Assembly: GCA_021810565.1 (NCBI GenBank)
Contig: JAJZIM010000008.1
Span: 1 to 64,000, forward strand
Direction of reading: 5' to 3'
Source of the DNA: Bacillota bacterium
GTDB taxonomy: Bacteria; Bacillota; Sulfobacillia; JAJZIM01
Length of the DNA stretch: 64,000 nucleotides
The translations under genes were made by a program, and so were the position numbers. Within the stretch, counting starts at the first letter, position 1. Every line of letters starts with the position of its first letter. The notes under the pieces were generated by a model. It saw nothing but the letters and a program-made list of their open reading frames with translations. It was not told the DNA's origin and searched no databases. This document shows positions 41,635 through 55,575 of the stretch, one piece after another.

Positions 41635-42260
41635 CTCCCCTTCCCGGACTTGGCCTGACGCACCAGCACCAGGCTGCCCCGCGCTCCCGGCACCGCGCCG
41701 CGGATCAGGAGCAGGTTGCGCTCGGGATCCACCCGCACCACCGTCAGGTTGCGCACCGTGACCCGCGTGTTCCCCAGGTGGCCGGGCATGCGGCGCCCCT
41801 TGTGGACGTGGCCGCCGCCCCCGGAGCTGCGCGGCGCCAGCGACCCCGGACCCCGGTGGTACTTGGAGCCGTGGGTCATGGGTCCGCGCCCGAAGCCCCA
41901 GCGGCGCACGCCGCCCTGAAACCCCTTGCCCCGGGAGGTGCCGACGACATCCACCCGCTCCCCGGGCTCGAAGACGTCGGCCCGCAGCTGTTGCCCCTCC
42001 TGGTACTGTTCCGCCTCGGCCGGCAGCTCGCGCAGGTAAGCCTGCGGTTCCAGCCCGGCCCGGGCAAAGTGGCCCGCGCGGGGCCGGTTCACCTTGGCCG
42101 CCTCGAAGCCCAACTGCACGGCGGCGTAGCCGTCCCGGCCCGCCGTCTTCACCTGGACCACCCGGCAGGGGCCGGCCTGAATGGCCGTCACCGGGATCAC
42201 CTTTCCCGTCTCGTCGAAGATCTGGCTCATGCCGATCTTCTTGCCTAGGATGCCTTTCAC
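41631..42260 (-). CDS. rplC: 50S ribosomal protein L3
   Basis: MKGILGKKIGMSQIFDETGKVIPVTAIQAGPCRVVQVKT. Confidence 0.98.
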   Translation of the reverse strand: MKGILGKKIGMSQIFDETGKVIPVTAIQAGPCRVVQVKTAGRDGYAAVQLGFEAAKVNRPRAGHFARAGLEPQAYLRELPAEAEQYQEGQQLRADVFEPGERVDVVGTSRGKGFQGGVRRWGFGRGPMTHGSKYHRGPGSLAPRSSGGGGHVHKGRRMPGHLGNTRVTVRNLTVVRVDPERNLLLIRGAVPGARGSLVLVRQAKSGKGR

Positions 42261-42288
42261 CCGCGTCGCCCTCCTACCTGGCCGTGGC

Positions 42289-42597
42289 CTAGAGCTTGAT
42301 CTCGATGTCCACCCCGGCCGGCAGATCGAGACGCATCAGCGCGTCCACCGTCTTGGAGGAGGGCTCCAGGATGTCGATGAGGCGCTTGTGGGTGCGCATC
42401 TCGAACTGCTCCCGGATATCCTTCTCCCCGTTGGGGGCCACCAGCACCGTATAGATGCTCTTCTCCGTGGGCAGGGGGATGGGACCCGATACCCCCGCCC
42501 CGGTGCGCCGGGCCGTTTCCACGATCTTCTCCGCCGACTGGTCCAAGGCCCGATGATCGAAGGCCCGCAGCCGGATCCGGATCTTCTGGGAAGCCAA
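42289..42597 (-). CDS. rpsJ: 30S ribosomal protein S10
   Basis: [49 protein letters not shown]. Confidence 0.98.
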   Translation of the reverse strand: MASQKIRIRLRAFDHRALDQSAEKIVETARRTGAGVSGPIPLPTEKSIYTVLVAPNGEKDIREQFEMRTHKRLIDILEPSSKTVDALMRLDLPAGVDIEIKL

Positions 42598-42609
42598 AGC
42601 CGATACCCC

Positions 42610-43812
<1,203 letters not shown>

Positions 43813-43826
43813 TTCTTCCTTCCTCC

Positions 43827-45911
43827 TTACTGGCCGCCGCGAGCCTTGATGACCGTCTCGGCCACGTTCTTGGGCACCTCGTCGTAATGGGAGAACTGCA
43901 TGGTGTAGGTTCCCCTGCCCTGGGTGCGCGAGCGCAGATCCGTCGCGTAGCCGAACATCTCCGCCAGGGGCACCAGGCCGCGGATGACCTGGGCTCCGGA
44001 GCGGGACTCCATGCCCTCGATGCGGCCGCGACGGGAGTTGATATCCCCCAGGACGTCCCCCATGTACTCCTCGGGAACCACCACCTCCACCTTCATCACG
44101 GGCTCCAGGAGGACCATGCCCGCCTGGCGGGCGCCCTCCTTGAAGCCCAGGGATCCCGCGATTTTGAAGGCCATCTCGGAGGAGTCCACCTCGTGGTAGG
44201 AGCCGTCATACAAGGTGACGCGCATGTCCACCACCGGGTAGCCGGCCAACACCCCGTTCTCCATGGCCTCCCGAATGCCGGCCTCCACCGCCGGGATGTA
44301 CTCCCGCGGGATGACTCCGCCCACGATATGGTTGACGAAATCGAAACCCTGCCCCCGCTCCAGGGGCTCCAGGGCCAGCACCACATGTCCGTACTGCCCG
44401 CGTCCTCCCGTCTGCCGGATGTACTTGCCCTCGGCCTTGGCCACCTTGCCGCGCAGGGTCTCCTTGTAGGCCACCTGGGGACGCCCCACGGCGGCCTCCA
44501 CCTTGAACTCCCGCAGCATGCGGTCCACGATGATCTCCAGGTGCAACTCGCCCATGCCGGAGATGATGGTCTGCCCGGTGTCGGTGTCGGTGTGCATCCG
44601 GAAAGTGGGATCCTCCTCCGCCAGGCGCGTCAGGGCCACCCCCATCTTGTCCTGATCCGCCTTGGTCTTCGGCTCGATGGCCACGGAGATCACCGGCTCC
44701 GGAAACTGCATGGCCTCCAACAGCACCGGCGCGCTCTCGTCGGACAGGGTGTCGCCGGTAGCCGTGTCCTTGAGCCCCACGGCGGCCACGATGTCGCCGG
44801 GGAAGGCCTCGGCGATCTCCTCCCGGTGGTTGGCGTGCATCCGCAGGATGCGCCCGATGCGCTCCTTCTTCTGCTTGGTGGCGTTCAGGACGTAGGATCC
44901 GGCCGTCAGCTTACCGGAGTACACCCGGAAGAAGCACAGCTTGCCCACGAAGGGATCGGCCATGATCTTGAAGGCCAGCGCCGCGAAGGGCTCCCCCTCC
45001 TTGGCGTGGCGCTCCACCTCTGCCGCCCCGTCTCCGGGTACGGTGCCCTGCACCGCCGGCACGTCCAGAGGCGAGGGCAGGTAGTCCACCACGGCGTCCA
45101 GAAGCCGCTGCACGCCCTTGTTGCGGTAGGACGAGCCGCACAGCACCGGGGTCAGCCGGCCGGCGATGGCCCCCTTGCGCAGGGCGGCGCGGATCTCCTC
45201 CCGCGTGATGGGCGCTCCCTCCAGGTACTTGCCCATCAGCTCCTCATCCACGTCGGCCACGGCCTCCAAGAGCTGCTCCCGATATTTCGCCACCAGTTCC
45301 GCCATCTCGGCGGGGATCTGGTCTTCCTGGGCCTTGGTGCCCAGATCGTCCAGGTAGATGATCGCCCGCTCCTCGACCAGGTCCACCAGGCCGCGAAAAT
45401 CATTCTCCGCCCCGATGGGCAGCTGCACGGCCACGGGGTTGGCCCGCAGGCGGCTCTTGAGCTGGTCCAACAGGCCGTAGAAGTCGGCCCCCACGATGTC
45501 CATCTTGTTCACGTAGGCGATGCGCGGCACGTGGTAGCGGTCGGCCTGACGCCACACCGTCTCCGACTGGGGCTCCACCCCGCCCTTGGCGCAGAAGATG
45601 GCCACCGCCCCGTCCAGGACGCGCAACGAGCGCTCCACCTCCACGGTGAAGTCCACGTGCCCGGGCGTGTCGATAATGTTGATCCAGGCGTCGCGCCAGT
45701 GGCAGGTGGTGGCGGCGGAGGTGATGGTGATACCCCGCTCCTGCTCCTGCACCATCCAGTCCATGGTGGCGGTGCCCTCGTGGACCTCCCCCATGCGGTG
45801 CAGCCGCCCCGTGTAGTAGAGGATGCGCTCCGTGGTGGTGGTCTTACCGGCATCGATATGGGCCATGATGCCGATGTTGCGGATATGTTCGGTGCTGTAG
45901 GGTCTGGACAT
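43827..45911 (-). CDS. fusA: Elongation factor G
   Basis: [53 protein letters not shown]. Confidence 0.99.
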   Translation of the reverse strand: MSRPYSTEHIRNIGIMAHIDAGKTTTTERILYYTGRLHRMGEVHEGTATMDWMVQEQERGITITSAATTCHWRDAWINIIDTPGHVDFTVEVERSLRVLDGAVAIFCAKGGVEPQSETVWRQADRYHVPRIAYVNKMDIVGADFYGLLDQLKSRLRANPVAVQLPIGAENDFRGLVDLVEERAIIYLDDLGTKAQEDQIPAEMAELVAKYREQLLEAVADVDEELMGKYLEGAPITREEIRAALRKGAIAGRLTPVLCGSSYRNKGVQRLLDAVVDYLPSPLDVPAVQGTVPGDGAAEVERHAKEGEPFAALAFKIMADPFVGKLCFFRVYSGKLTAGSYVLNATKQKKERIGRILRMHANHREEIAEAFPGDIVAAVGLKDTATGDTLSDESAPVLLEAMQFPEPVISVAIEPKTKADQDKMGVALTRLAEEDPTFRMHTDTDTGQTIISGMGELHLEIIVDRMLREFKVEAAVGRPQVAYKETLRGKVAKAEGKYIRQTGGRGQYGHVVLALEPLERGQGFDFVNHIVGGVIPREYIPAVEAGIREAMENGVLAGYPVVDMRVTLYDGSYHEVDSSEMAFKIAGSLGFKEGARQAGMVLLEPVMKVEVVVPEEYMGDVLGDINSRRGRIEGMESRSGAQVIRGLVPLAEMFGYATDLRSRTQGRGTYTMQFSHYDEVPKNVAETVIKARGGQ

Positions 45912-45923
45912 GGTCGACTCTCC

Positions 45924-46394
45924 TTACCAGCGGTAGTGGCTGAAGGCCCGGTTGGCCTCCGCCATGCGGTGCATCTCTTCCTTGCGGCGCACGGTGGCCC
46001 CGGTGTTGCCGGCGGCGTCCAGAAGCTCCGCCGCCAGCCGGTGCTCCATCCCCCGCTCGTTGCGGCCCCGGGCAAAGCTCACCAGCCACCGGATGGCCAA
46101 GGACAGCCGCCGCTCCGGGCGCACCTCCATGGGCACCTGGTAGGTGGCGCCACCCACCCGACGGGGGCGCACCTCCAAAAGGGGCATGGTGTTCTTCACC
46201 GCCTGCTCCAGCATCTCCAGGGCGTTCTTGCCGGACTTCTCCTGGAGCTGGGTGAGCGCGTCGTAGACGATGTTCTGAGCCAGGTACCGCTTGCCGTCCA
46301 GCATCACCTTGTTGGTCAGGGCAGTCACCAGCTCACTCCCGTAGACGGGATCCGCCGACACGCTGCGCTTGGGAACCGGTCCTTTCCTGGGCAA
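45924..46394 (-). CDS. rpsG: 30S ribosomal protein S7 (TTG start inferred)
   Basis: [47 protein letters not shown]; the ORF-track start lies further upstream in the rpsL coding region. Confidence 0.95.
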   Translation of the reverse strand: MPRKGPVPKRSVSADPVYGSELVTALTNKVMLDGKRYLAQNIVYDALTQLQEKSGKNALEMLEQAVKNTMPLLEVRPRRVGGATYQVPMEVRPERRLSLAIRWLVSFARGRNERGMEHRLAAELLDAAGNTGATVRRKEEMHRMAEANRAFSHYRW

Positions 46395-46405
46395 ACCCAA
46401 CCCCC

Positions 46406-46783
46406 CTACTTGCTGCCGGCCCGTTTGGCGCCGTACTTGGATCTTCCCTGGTTCCGCTTGGCTACCCCGGCCGTGTCCAAGGTCCCGCGGATGATGTGGT
46501 AGCGCACCCCCGGCAGGTCCTTGACCCGGCCGCCCCGCACCAGCACCACCGAGTGCTCCTGCAGATTGTGGCCGATCCCCGGGATGTAGGCCGTAACCTC
46601 GATCCCGTTGGTCAGGCGCACCCGGGCCACCTTGCGCAACGCCGAGTTCGGCTTCTTGGGGGTGGTGGTGTACACCCGGGTGCACACCCCCCGCCGCTGC
46701 GGGTTCTCCCGCAGAGCCGGGGCCGCGGACTTCGCGCCCACCTTCTTGCGGCCGTGGCGCACCAGTTGGTTGATGGTTGGCAT
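46406..46783 (-). CDS. rpsL: 30S ribosomal protein S12
   Basis: [60 protein letters not shown]. Confidence 0.99.
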   Translation of the reverse strand: MPTINQLVRHGRKKVGAKSAAPALRENPQRRGVCTRVYTTTPKKPNSALRKVARVRLTNGIEVTAYIPGIGHNLQEHSVVLVRGGRVKDLPGVRYHIIRGTLDTAGVAKRNQGRSKYGAKRAGSK

Positions 46784-46787
46784 CTCG

Positions 46788-47039
46788 TCACTCCTCGATT
46801 AAGGCTGCGGCGGCGGCACCCACTTTGATCCCACAGGCCCGGCCCAGGTCCTCCATGGACTCCACGAACTCCACTTCCACTCCCCGCGCCCGACTGGCCT
46901 CCAGGAGCTTCTTGACCACCCGCTCCTCGGCGTCCCGGGCGATGAACACCTTGCGGGCCTGGTCCCGCTCCACGGCCTTTTGGCTCTGCTTAAGCCCCAC
47001 CGTCTTGCGACGGGCCGACTGCAAGCCTTCGAAGGACAA
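46788..47039 (-). CDS. L7Ae-family (YbxF-like) ribosomal protein, TTG start inferred
   Basis: [80 protein letters not shown]; between rpoC and rpsL. Confidence 0.85.
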   Translation of the reverse strand: MSFEGLQSARRKTVGLKQSQKAVERDQARKVFIARDAEERVVKKLLEASRARGVEVEFVESMEDLGRACGIKVGAAAAALIEE

Positions 47040-47076
47040 CAAAGCTCCCTCCCGTTCGAGGACGCACCAGAGCATT

Positions 47077-50000
47077 CTAGCACCCGGTCTCCTGCTTGTC
47101 AACCACCCGTTCGGCGGCGCCGTTTACCGAAACCTGGATGTTGCGGTAGCGCGACATGCCCGTACCGGCGGGGACCAGCTTCCCGATGATCACGTTCTCC
47201 TTGAGGCCCAGCAGCGGATCCACCTTGCCCTTGATGGCGGCCTCGGTGAGCACCCGCGTGGTCTCCTGGAAGGAAGCCGCGGACAGGAAGGAGTCCGTGG
47301 CCAGCGAGGCTTTGGTGATCCCCAAAAGGACCGGGTGGGCCACGGCGGGCTCGCCCCCCGCCGCCAGCACCCGGGCGTTCTCCGCCTCGAAGTCGAAGAC
47401 GTCCGCCACGCCGCCGGGCAGAAGCTCCGTGACGCCGGGATCATCCACCTTGACCTTGCGCAGCATCTGGCGCACCATCACCTCGATATGCTTGTCGTTG
47501 ATGTCCACCCCCTGCAGGCGGTAGACCCGCTGCACCTCGTAGAGCAGATACAGCTGCACCGAGCGCAAGCCCTTGATCCGCAACAGCTCGTGCGGGTTGA
47601 TGGAGCCCTCGGTGAGCTCGTCGCCGGCCCGAACCTGGTCGCCCTCGCTCACCTTCAGGCGGGCGCCGTAAGGGATCGGGTAGGAGACGAAGTCGCCCTC
47701 GGCGGACGCGATCTCCACCTCCCGGCGTCCCTTGCGTTCCACCAGACGCACCGTGCCGTCCATCTCGGTGATGATGGCCTGCCCCTTGGGCTTTCTGGCC
47801 TCGAACAGCTCCTCCACCCGGGGCAGGCCTTGGGTGATGTCCTCCCCCGCCACCCCGCCGGTGTGGAAGGTGCGCATGGTCAGCTGGGTGCCCGGCTCGC
47901 CGATGGACTGGGCCGCGATGATGCCCACCGCCTCCCCCACCTCCACCATGGAGCCGATGGCCAGGTTGCGGCCGTAGCAGGCGGCGCACACCCCGAACCG
48001 CGACTTGCAGGTGAGCACCGACCGGATGCGCACCTCGCGGATCCCTCCGGCCACCACCGCCTCGGCGGCCTCCTCGTCGATCAGCTGCCCCGCCCTGGCC
48101 AGCAGCTCCCCCGTGGTCGGGTCCCGGACGTCCTCGAAGGCCACCCGCCCCACGATCCGGTCGCTCAAGGACTCGATGCTCTCGTGGCCGTCGGAGATCT
48201 CCGTCACGGCCACGCCGTAGGGGGTGCCGCAATCCTCCTCCCGAACGATGACGTCTTGGGCCACGTCCACCAGCCGCCGGGTCAGGTAGCCCGAGTCGGC
48301 GGTGCGCAGGGCCGTGTCCGCCAAGCCCTTGCGGGCGCCGTGGGTGGAGGTGAAGTACTCCAGCACCGTCAGGCCCTCCCGGAAATTGGCCTTGATGGGC
48401 AACTCGATGATCCGTCCGGAGGGATCGGCCATCAGGCCCCGCATCCCGGCCAGCTGAGAGATCTGCTGGATGTTGCCGCGGGCTCCCGAGATGGCCATCA
48501 TGTACACCGGGTTGAAACGGTCCAGGGTGGCCATCAGGGCCTCCGTCACCTTGTCCTTGGCCTCGTTCCAGATCTCGATGACCTTCTGGTAGCGCTCCTC
48601 TTTGGAGATGAGGCCCCGCCGGTACTGGTTGTCGATCAGTTGCACCCGCTCCTCGGCCCGCTCCAGGATGCGCGCCTTGTCCGCGGGCACGGTCATGTCG
48701 GACACCGCGATGGTGGTGCCCGCCCGGGTGGCGTAGGAGAAGCCCAGCTGCTTGATGCCGTCCAGCACCCTGGCCGTGGCGGCGGTGCCGTGACGCCGGT
48801 AGCAGCGGGCCACGGTCTCCGAGAGGATCTTCTTGTCCACTCCCCGGTCGTAGTCCCGCAGGTCCTCGGGCAGGAACTCGTTGAAGATCAGCCGGCCCAG
48901 GGTGGTGGTGAGCCGGCGGCCTTGGTGGCGCACGGTGATCCGGGCGTGCAGGTCCAAGGCTCCGGCCTCGTGGGCCAGGATGGCCTCGTCCTGGCTGGCG
49001 AAGGCCTTCCCCTCCCCGACGGCCCCCTCCCGCAGCAGGGTCAGGTAATAGCAGCCGAGCACCATGTCCTGGGTGGGGGTGACCACCGGCCGACCATCCT
49101 TGGGGTTCAGGATGTTGTGCGCGGAGAGCATGAGGATCCGGGCCTCGGCCTGGGACTCGGCCGCCAGAGGCACGTGGACCGCCATCTGGTCCCCGTCGAA
49201 GTCGGCGTTGTAGGCGGTGCACACCAGGGGATGGATCTGGATGGCCCGGCCCTCCACCAGGACCGGCTCGAAGGCCTGGATCCCCAGGCGGTGCAAAGTG
49301 GGCGCCCGGTTCAACAAAACGGGGTGGTCCCGGATGACCTCCTCCAGCACGTCCCACACCTCGTTCTTCACCCGCTCCACCATCCGCTTGGCGGACTTGA
49401 TGTTGTGGGCGAAGCCCTCCTGCACCAGCCGCTTCATCACGAAGGGCTTGAACAGCTCCAGGGCCATCTCCTTGGGCAGACCGCACTGGTTGAGGCGCAG
49501 GCGCGGCCCCACCACGATCACCGAGCGGCCGGAGTAGTCCACCCGCTTGCCGAGCAGGTTCTGGCGAAAGCGTCCCTGCTTGCCCTTCAGCATGTCGCTC
49601 AGGGACTTCAGGGGGCGGTTGCCCGGTCCGGTGACCGAGCGGCCCCGGCGCCCGTTGTCGATGAGGGCGTCCACGGCCTCCTGCAGCATGCGCTTCTCGT
49701 TGCGCACGATGATGTCCGGCGCCCCCAGATCCAACAGGCGCTTCAGGCGGTTGTTGCGGTTGATCACCCGCCGGTACAAGTCGTTCAGGTCGGAGGTGGC
49801 GAAGCGCCCGCCGTCCAGCTGCACCATGGGCCTAAGCTCCGGCGGGATCACCGGGATCACGTCCATGATCATCCACTCCGGACGGTTCCCGGACTTGCGG
49901 AAGGCCTCCACCACCTCCAGGCGGCGGATGGCCCGCACCTTGCGCTGTCCCGAGGTGCCCTTGGCCTCCGAGCGAAGCGTCTGGGACAACTCCTCCAGGT

Positions 50001-50547
50001 CGATCTCCTCCAGGAGGCGCTTGATGGCCTCGGCGCCCATGCCGGCCTTGAAGGCGTGCGCGTAGCGCTCCCGGTACTCCCGGTACTCGTTCTCGGTCAA
50101 CAGCTGATCCTTCATCAGCGGCGTGGTGCCGGGGTCGATCACCACGTAGGCGGCGAAATACAGCACCTTCTCCAGGGCGCGGGGCGACATGTCCAGCATC
50201 AGGCCCATGCGACTGGGAATACCCTTGAAGTACCATATATGGGATACTGGGGCGGCCAGCTCGATGTGCCCCATGCGCTCCCGGCGCACCTTGCTGCGGG
50301 TTACCTCCACGCCGCAGCGGTCACAGACGATGCCCTTATAGCGCACGCGCTTGTACTTGCCGCAGTGGCACTCCCAGTCCTTTTGCGGGCCGAAGATCTT
50401 CTCGCAGAACAGGCCCTCCCGCTCCGGCTTGAGGGTGCGGTAGTTGATGGTCTCCGGCTTTTTCACCTCTCCCTTGGACCACTCCCGGATCAGCTCCGGC
50501 GAGGCGAGGCCGATGCGCATGGAGTCGAAATTGTTGACGTCCAACAT
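47077..50547 (-). CDS. rpoC: RNA polymerase beta' subunit
   Basis: [65 protein letters not shown] motif. Confidence 0.99.
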   Translation of the reverse strand: MLDVNNFDSMRIGLASPELIREWSKGEVKKPETINYRTLKPEREGLFCEKIFGPQKDWECHCGKYKRVRYKGIVCDRCGVEVTRSKVRRERMGHIELAAPVSHIWYFKGIPSRMGLMLDMSPRALEKVLYFAAYVVIDPGTTPLMKDQLLTENEYREYRERYAHAFKAGMGAEAIKRLLEEIDLEELSQTLRSEAKGTSGQRKVRAIRRLEVVEAFRKSGNRPEWMIMDVIPVIPPELRPMVQLDGGRFATSDLNDLYRRVINRNNRLKRLLDLGAPDIIVRNEKRMLQEAVDALIDNGRRGRSVTGPGNRPLKSLSDMLKGKQGRFRQNLLGKRVDYSGRSVIVVGPRLRLNQCGLPKEMALELFKPFVMKRLVQEGFAHNIKSAKRMVERVKNEVWDVLEEVIRDHPVLLNRAPTLHRLGIQAFEPVLVEGRAIQIHPLVCTAYNADFDGDQMAVHVPLAAESQAEARILMLSAHNILNPKDGRPVVTPTQDMVLGCYYLTLLREGAVGEGKAFASQDEAILAHEAGALDLHARITVRHQGRRLTTTLGRLIFNEFLPEDLRDYDRGVDKKILSETVARCYRRHGTAATARVLDGIKQLGFSYATRAGTTIAVSDMTVPADKARILERAEERVQLIDNQYRRGLISKEERYQKVIEIWNEAKDKVTEALMATLDRFNPVYMMAISGARGNIQQISQLAGMRGLMADPSGRIIELPIKANFREGLTVLEYFTSTHGARKGLADTALRTADSGYLTRRLVDVAQDVIVREEDCGTPYGVAVTEISDGHESIESLSDRIVGRVAFEDVRDPTTGELLARAGQLIDEEAAEAVVAGGIREVRIRSVLTCKSRFGVCAACYGRNLAIGSMVEVGEAVGIIAAQSIGEPGTQLTMRTFHTGGVAGEDITQGLPRVEELFEARKPKGQAIITEMDGTVRLVERKGRREVEIASAEGDFVSYPIPYGARLKVSEGDQVRAGDELTEGSINPHELLRIKGLRSVQLYLLYEVQRVYRLQGVDINDKHIEVMVRQMLRKVKVDDPGVTELLPGGVADVFDFEAENARVLAAGGEPAVAHPVLLGITKASLATDSFLSAASFQETTRVLTEAAIKGKVDPLLGLKENVIIGKLVPAGTGMSRYRNIQVSVNGAAERVVDKQETGC

Positions 50548-50548
50548 C

Positions 50549-53500
50549 CTACTCCTCCTCCATATCCAAAGCGAGCGCGGAGGTGTCCTCGGCCACCAGT
50601 TCCGGGAACTCCTCTTCCTCCTCTTCCGCTGACGGCTCCAGCCGACGCGGCGCCGCCACCACGGGCTCCCCCTCGATGGCCAGCTCCAGGTCCTTGGCCG
50701 TCTCGGTCACGTCGTCTTCCAGCTCCTTGATCTCGATCTCCTGGTCGTTCTCCGCCAGGACCTTCACGTCCAGTCCCAGGCTCTGCAGCTCCTTGATCAG
50801 GACCTTGAAGGACTCCGGCACGCCCGGCTCCGGCACATTCTCCCCCTTGACGATGGCCTCGTAGGTGCGCACGCGGCCCACCACGTCGTCGGACTTCACC
50901 GTCAGGAGCTCCTGCAGGGTGTAGGCGGCACCGTAGGCCTCCAGGGCCCACACCTCCATCTCCCCGAAACGCTGCCCGCCGAACTGGGCCTTGCCCCCCA
51001 GGGGCTGCTGGGTCACCAGGGAGTAGGGGCCGGTGGAGCGGGCGTGGATCTTGTCGTCCACCAGGTGCGCCAGTTTCAGCATGTAGATGTAGCCCACGGT
51101 GATGGGATTGTCGAAGGGCTCCCCCGTGCGCCCGTCGTAGAGCACCGTCTTGCCGTCGAGCGGCAACCCGGACTCCACCAGCTTCTCCATGACGTCCTCC
51201 TCGGTGGCCCCGTCGAAAACGGGCGTGGCCATGGCCATCCCCAGCACCGTGGCGGCCCAACCCAGGTGCGTCTCCAGGACCTGCCCGATGTTCATCCGGG
51301 AAGGCACTCCCAGGGGGTTGAGCACGATCTGGACCGGGATGCCGTCGGGCAGAAAGGGCATGTCCTCCTCGGGGAGGATCTTGGCGATGACGCCCTTGTT
51401 GCCGTGGCGGCCGGCCATCTTGTCGCCCTCGGAGATCTTGCGCTTCTGGGCGATGTACACCCGCACCAGCTCGTTGAGGCCGGGGGCCAGCTCGTCGCCG
51501 TTCTCCCGGGTGAACACCTTGACGTCCACCACGATGCCGCTCTCGCCGTGGGGCACCCGCAGGGAGGTGTCCCGCACCTCTCGGGCCTTCTCCCCGAAGA
51601 TGGCCCGCAGGAGGCGCTCCTCCGCGGTGAGCTCCGTCTCCCCCTTGGGAGTGACCTTGCCCACCAGGATGTCCCCGGGGCGCACCTCGGCGCCGATGCG
51701 GATGATCCCCCGCTCGTCCAGGTCCTTCAGGACCTCCTCGCCCACGTTGGGGATGTCCCGGGTGATCTCCTCCGGGCCCAGCTTGGTGTCCCGGGCGTCG
51801 CACTCGTATTCCTCGATATGGATGGAGGTGAAGACGTCCTCTTTGACCAGCTTCTCGGAGATGAGGATGGCGTCCTCGTAGTTGTACCCCTCCCAGGGCA
51901 TGAAGGCCACCAGGACGTTGCGCCCCAAGGCCAGCTCTCCCAGGTCGGTGGAGGGGCCGTCGGCGATGACCTCCCCCGCCGCCACCCGCTGCCCCATCAG
52001 CACGATGGGGCGCTGATTCATGCAGGTTCCCTGGTTGGAGCGGGCGAACTTGGTCAGCCGGTGCTCATGCATGTTGCCGGTGTCGTCCCGGATCAGGATG
52101 CGCCGGGCGCTGACCCGGATGATGGTGCCGGCGGTCTTGGCCACCTCCACCACTCCCGAGTCGAAGGCGGCCTTGTACTCCATGCCCGTACCCACCAGGG
52201 GCGCCTCGGTGCGCAAAAGCGGCACCGCCTGACGCTGCATGTTGGAGCCCATGAGGGCCCGGTTGGCGTCGTCATTCTCCAAGAAGGGGATCAGGGCGGT
52301 GGCGATGGACACCACCTGCTTGGGTGAGACGTCCATGAAGTCCACCTCCGGCGCGGGAACCTCCAGGTTCTCGTGGCGGTAGCGGGCCAGCACCCGCGCC
52401 TCGGTGAAGTGGCCCTCCTCGTCCAGCTTGGCGTTGGCCTGGGCGATAACCGTCTCATCCTCTTCGTCCGCCGTCAGGTAGACGATCTCGTCGGTGACCA
52501 CGCCCCGCTCCTTGTCCACCTTGCGGTAGGGGGTCTCGATGAAGCCGAACTCGTTGATCCGGGCGTAGGTGGACAAAGACCCGATGAGGCCGATGTTGGG
52601 ACCCTCGGGGGTCTCGATGGGGCACATGCGCCCGTAGTGGGAATGGTGCACGTCCCGCACCTCGAAGCCGGCCCGCTCCCGCGACAAGCCGCCCGGCCCC
52701 AGGGCCGACAGGCGCCGCTTGTGGGTCAGCTCCGCCAGGGGATTGGTCTGATCCATGAACTGGGACAGCTGGCTGGACCCGAAGAACTCCTTCACCGCCG
52801 CCACCACCGGGCGGATGTTGATGAGGGCCTGGGGGGTGATCACGTCCACGTCCTGGATGGTCATGCGCTCCCGCACCACCCGCTCCATGCGGGCCAGCCC
52901 GATGCGGAACTGGTTCTGCAGAAGCTCCCCCACCGAGCGCAGCCGCCGATTCCCCAAGTGGTCGATGTCGTCGGTGGTGCCAAGACCCCGGTTCAGGGTG
53001 ACCAGGTAATTCAGACAGGCCACCACGTCGTCGCGGGTGAGCACCTTCTCCTCCCGGACGCCGTTGGAGATCACCCGCACCGGCCGGCGCTCCCGGCCGC
53101 GCACCAACACCGCGGTGACCCCGGCCGTCTCGAAGCGCTTCGCCAGGGCGCGGTCGATCAGCGTGCCGGCTTCGGCCAGCAGCTCTCCCGTGCCGGGGCT
53201 CACCACCGGCTCCATCAACTCGGTGCCGACGATCCGCCGGGGGATGGCCAGCTTCTTGTTCAGCTTGTAGCGGCCGACGGGGGCCAGGTCGTAGCGCTTG
53301 GGTTCGAAGAACAGCGAATCCAACAGGGTGCGCGCGTTGTCCACCGTCGGCGGCTCCCCGGGGCGCAGCCGCTTGTAGATCTCCACAAGGGCTTCCCCCT
53401 GGGTGTTGGTGCTGTCCTTCTCCAGGGTGGCCAGGACCATCTCGTCTTCCCCCAGGCAGTCGGTGATCTGGGAGTTCTCGGCGTAGCCCAGGGCCCGCAG

Positions 53501-54079
53501 CAGCACGGTGACCGGCACCTTCCGGGTGCGGTCCACCCGCACGTAGAGGACGTCTGCCGCGTCGTTCTCAAACTCCAGCCAGGCGCCCCGGTTGGGGATC
53601 ACGGTGGCGGAGAATAGCAGCTTGCCGCTGGGATCCAACTGCTCGGAGTAGTAGACCCCGGGGGAGCGCACCAACTGGGAGACGATGACCCGCTCCGCCC
53701 CGTTGATGATGAAGGTCCCCTGCTCGGTCATCAGCGGGAAGTCCCCCATGAAGACCTCCTGCTCCTTGACCTCCCCCGTCTCCTTGTTGATCAAGCGCAC
53801 CCGCACCTTGAGGGGCGCGGCGTAGGTCACGTCCCGCTCCTTGCACTCCTCCACCGAGTACTTGGGCTCCCCCAATTGGTAGTCCACGAACTCCAGCACC
53901 AGGTTGCCCGTGAAATCCTGGATGGGCGATATATCCCGGAACATCTCCCGCAGACCCTTGTGCAGAAACCACTGGTAGGAGGTTTCCTGGATCTCGATGA
54001 GGTTGGGGATATCCAACACTTCCCTGATTCTGGAGAAAATCAGCCGCTCCCGCTTGCCGATCCTTACGGGGTGCGCCAT
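50549..54079 (-). CDS. rpoB: RNA polymerase beta subunit
   Basis: [50 protein letters not shown]. Confidence 0.99.
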   Translation of the reverse strand: MAHPVRIGKRERLIFSRIREVLDIPNLIEIQETSYQWFLHKGLREMFRDISPIQDFTGNLVLEFVDYQLGEPKYSVEECKERDVTYAAPLKVRVRLINKETGEVKEQEVFMGDFPLMTEQGTFIINGAERVIVSQLVRSPGVYYSEQLDPSGKLLFSATVIPNRGAWLEFENDAADVLYVRVDRTRKVPVTVLLRALGYAENSQITDCLGEDEMVLATLEKDSTNTQGEALVEIYKRLRPGEPPTVDNARTLLDSLFFEPKRYDLAPVGRYKLNKKLAIPRRIVGTELMEPVVSPGTGELLAEAGTLIDRALAKRFETAGVTAVLVRGRERRPVRVISNGVREEKVLTRDDVVACLNYLVTLNRGLGTTDDIDHLGNRRLRSVGELLQNQFRIGLARMERVVRERMTIQDVDVITPQALINIRPVVAAVKEFFGSSQLSQFMDQTNPLAELTHKRRLSALGPGGLSRERAGFEVRDVHHSHYGRMCPIETPEGPNIGLIGSLSTYARINEFGFIETPYRKVDKERGVVTDEIVYLTADEEDETVIAQANAKLDEEGHFTEARVLARYRHENLEVPAPEVDFMDVSPKQVVSIATALIPFLENDDANRALMGSNMQRQAVPLLRTEAPLVGTGMEYKAAFDSGVVEVAKTAGTIIRVSARRILIRDDTGNMHEHRLTKFARSNQGTCMNQRPIVLMGQRVAAGEVIADGPSTDLGELALGRNVLVAFMPWEGYNYEDAILISEKLVKEDVFTSIHIEEYECDARDTKLGPEEITRDIPNVGEEVLKDLDERGIIRIGAEVRPGDILVGKVTPKGETELTAEERLLRAIFGEKAREVRDTSLRVPHGESGIVVDVKVFTRENGDELAPGLNELVRVYIAQKRKISEGDKMAGRHGNKGVIAKILPEEDMPFLPDGIPVQIVLNPLGVPSRMNIGQVLETHLGWAATVLGMAMATPVFDGATEEDVMEKLVESGLPLDGKTVLYDGRTGEPFDNPITVGYIYMLKLAHLVDDKIHARSTGPYSLVTQQPLGGKAQFGGQRFGEMEVWALEAYGAAYTLQELLTVKSDDVVGRVRTYEAIVKGENVPEPGVPESFKVLIKELQSLGLDVKVLAENDQEIEIKELEDDVTETAKDLELAIEGEPVVAAPRRLEPSAEEEEEEFPELVAEDTSALALDMEEE

Positions 54080-54313
54080 GAAAACAAAACCCTCCTTCGC
54101 GAACCCGGTGCCACGCGAGAAGTTGCAGGGTCAAAAAAGGGAAAACGGCTCCCCCTCCTGGGTGCTCACCACCCCCCGAAAAGCAGACGGCGGGACAAAG
54201 AAACCAGGAGGCGACCAAAGCGTTCGGGCGCCTCCGCGTTTCTCAACCCGTGCCGAACAGGGCGGCCAGGGGCAGCCCCGTCAGTGTTCCCAGTATCCCC
54301 AATGCAAGTGTTT

Positions 54314-54342
54314 ATAATACCACCGGACAGGGGGGGTGTCAA
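54314..54342 (-). promoter_or_regulatory. Sigma-A promoter of rpoBC
   Basis: Minus strand TTGACA (54342-54337)-17 nt-TATTAT (54319-54314), ~235 nt upstream of rpoB. Confidence 0.8.
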
Positions 54343-54412
54343 GATCGGCCGCCGCTTTTTTTCGGCCCACGGCGAGGGGGGTGGGTAGGTCCCGCCCCCC
54401 TGACCTTCCGCG

Positions 54413-54805
54413 CTACTTTATCTCCGCGACGCCTCCCGCCTCGACCAGCTTGGCCTTGATCTCCTCGGCCTCCGGCTTGCCGACCTTCTCCTTGATCGGC
54501 TTGGGCGCGCCGTCCACCAGGTCCTTAGCCTCCTTCAGACCCAGTCCCGTGATCTCGCGCACCACCTTGATCACCTGGATCTTCTTGTCGCCGGCCGAGG
54601 ACAGGATGACGTCGAACTCCGTCTGCTCCTCCTCCACCGGGGCCGCCGCCGCCGGGGCGGGAGCCGCCGCGTAGGCCGCCACCGGGGCCGCCGACACCCC
54701 GAACTCCTCCTCGAAGGCCTTTACCAACTGGGACAACTCGAGCACGGTCATACCCTTGACGATCCCCAGTACTTCCTCGGTCCGGTTCGCTTGCTTGGTC
54801 GCCAT
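54413..54805 (-). CDS. rplL: 50S ribosomal protein L7/L12
   Basis: [22 protein letters not shown]...[47 protein letters not shown]. Confidence 0.98.
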   Translation of the reverse strand: MATKQANRTEEVLGIVKGMTVLELSQLVKAFEEEFGVSAAPVAAYAAAPAPAAAAPVEEEQTEFDVILSSAGDKKIQVIKVVREITGLGLKEAKDLVDGAPKPIKEKVGKPEAEEIKAKLVEAGGVAEIK

Positions 54806-54911
54806 CTTCTTGCGCCCGGCCCGGGAACCCCGCTCCCCGGACCGGACTTCACACCTCCTGCTCGTAATTTCGTCGGCAACATCCCTCGGGGCTGACCACG
54901 ATCTCTCGGCG

Positions 54912-55436
54912 CTACCCGGCCGCCTCCCGGGCGTCGCGCACCGCCGCCAGAACGAAGACCGCCTGGCGCAGGGGCGCTTGCAGCACCGAGGCGAAGTTGG
55001 CGATGGGGGCGTTCAGGGCGCCGGCCACCCGGGCCAACAGTACCGGCCGCTCCGGCAGTCCGGCCAGTTCCCGCACCGCGTCGGGGCCCACCACCCGTCC
55101 CTCCAGGATCCCCGCCTTGACCTCCAACTCCCGATGCTCCCGGATGAACTCCACCAGCAGCTTGGCCGGCAGCACCGCATCCTGGGCGCTGAAGGCCAAG
55201 GCCGTGGGACCCTCCAGAAACTCCTCCAGGCCCTCCACTCCCACCTGGCGGGCCGCCAGGCGGATGAGGGTGTTCTTCACCACCCGGTACTCCACACCGC
55301 TCTCCCGCAGCTTGCGCCGCAGTGCGGTGGTCGCTCCCACGCTGAGCCCGGCGAAGCGGGTGAGCACCACCCCCTGGGCGGCGGCCAGCTTCGCGGCCAC
55401 CTCGGCCACCGTTCGTTCCTTCTCCGGCGTCGGCAA
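54912..55436 (-). CDS. rplJ: 50S ribosomal protein L10 (TTG start inferred)
   Basis: [65 protein letters not shown] upstream of TTG. Confidence 0.95.
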   Translation of the reverse strand: MPTPEKERTVAEVAAKLAAAQGVVLTRFAGLSVGATTALRRKLRESGVEYRVVKNTLIRLAARQVGVEGLEEFLEGPTALAFSAQDAVLPAKLLVEFIREHRELEVKAGILEGRVVGPDAVRELAGLPERPVLLARVAGALNAPIANFASVLQAPLRQAVFVLAAVRDAREAAG

Positions 55437-55452
55437 TAGCGCACCTCCTGTT

Positions 55453-55555
55453 CCAAAATCAAAAGGTCCTGCCCGCGAGGCAAGACCTGAGCGGTCCGGC
55501 CTCGGTGGGATATTGAGCGTCCGCGACGCACCCACTGTCTCAAGCCCGACGTGCG
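55453..55555 (-). promoter_or_regulatory. Ribosomal protein L10 leader with terminator hairpin
   Basis: Minus strand ...CUCAAUAUCCCACCGAGGCCGGACCG... then AGGTCTTGCCtcgcgGGCAGGACCTTTTGATTTT; position and shape match the L10 leader. Confidence 0.78.
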
Positions 55556-55575
55556 ATGAAACCCGGCCGGGGCCG

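Noticed and set aside
43887-46502. 871-aa plus-strand ORF
   Set aside because: Antisense to fusA/rpsG; no recognisable domain, GC codon-bias artefact.
46777-50730. 1317-aa plus-strand ORF
   Set aside because: Antisense to rpoC; His/Gln/Gly-rich low-complexity translation typical of the complement of a high-GC gene.
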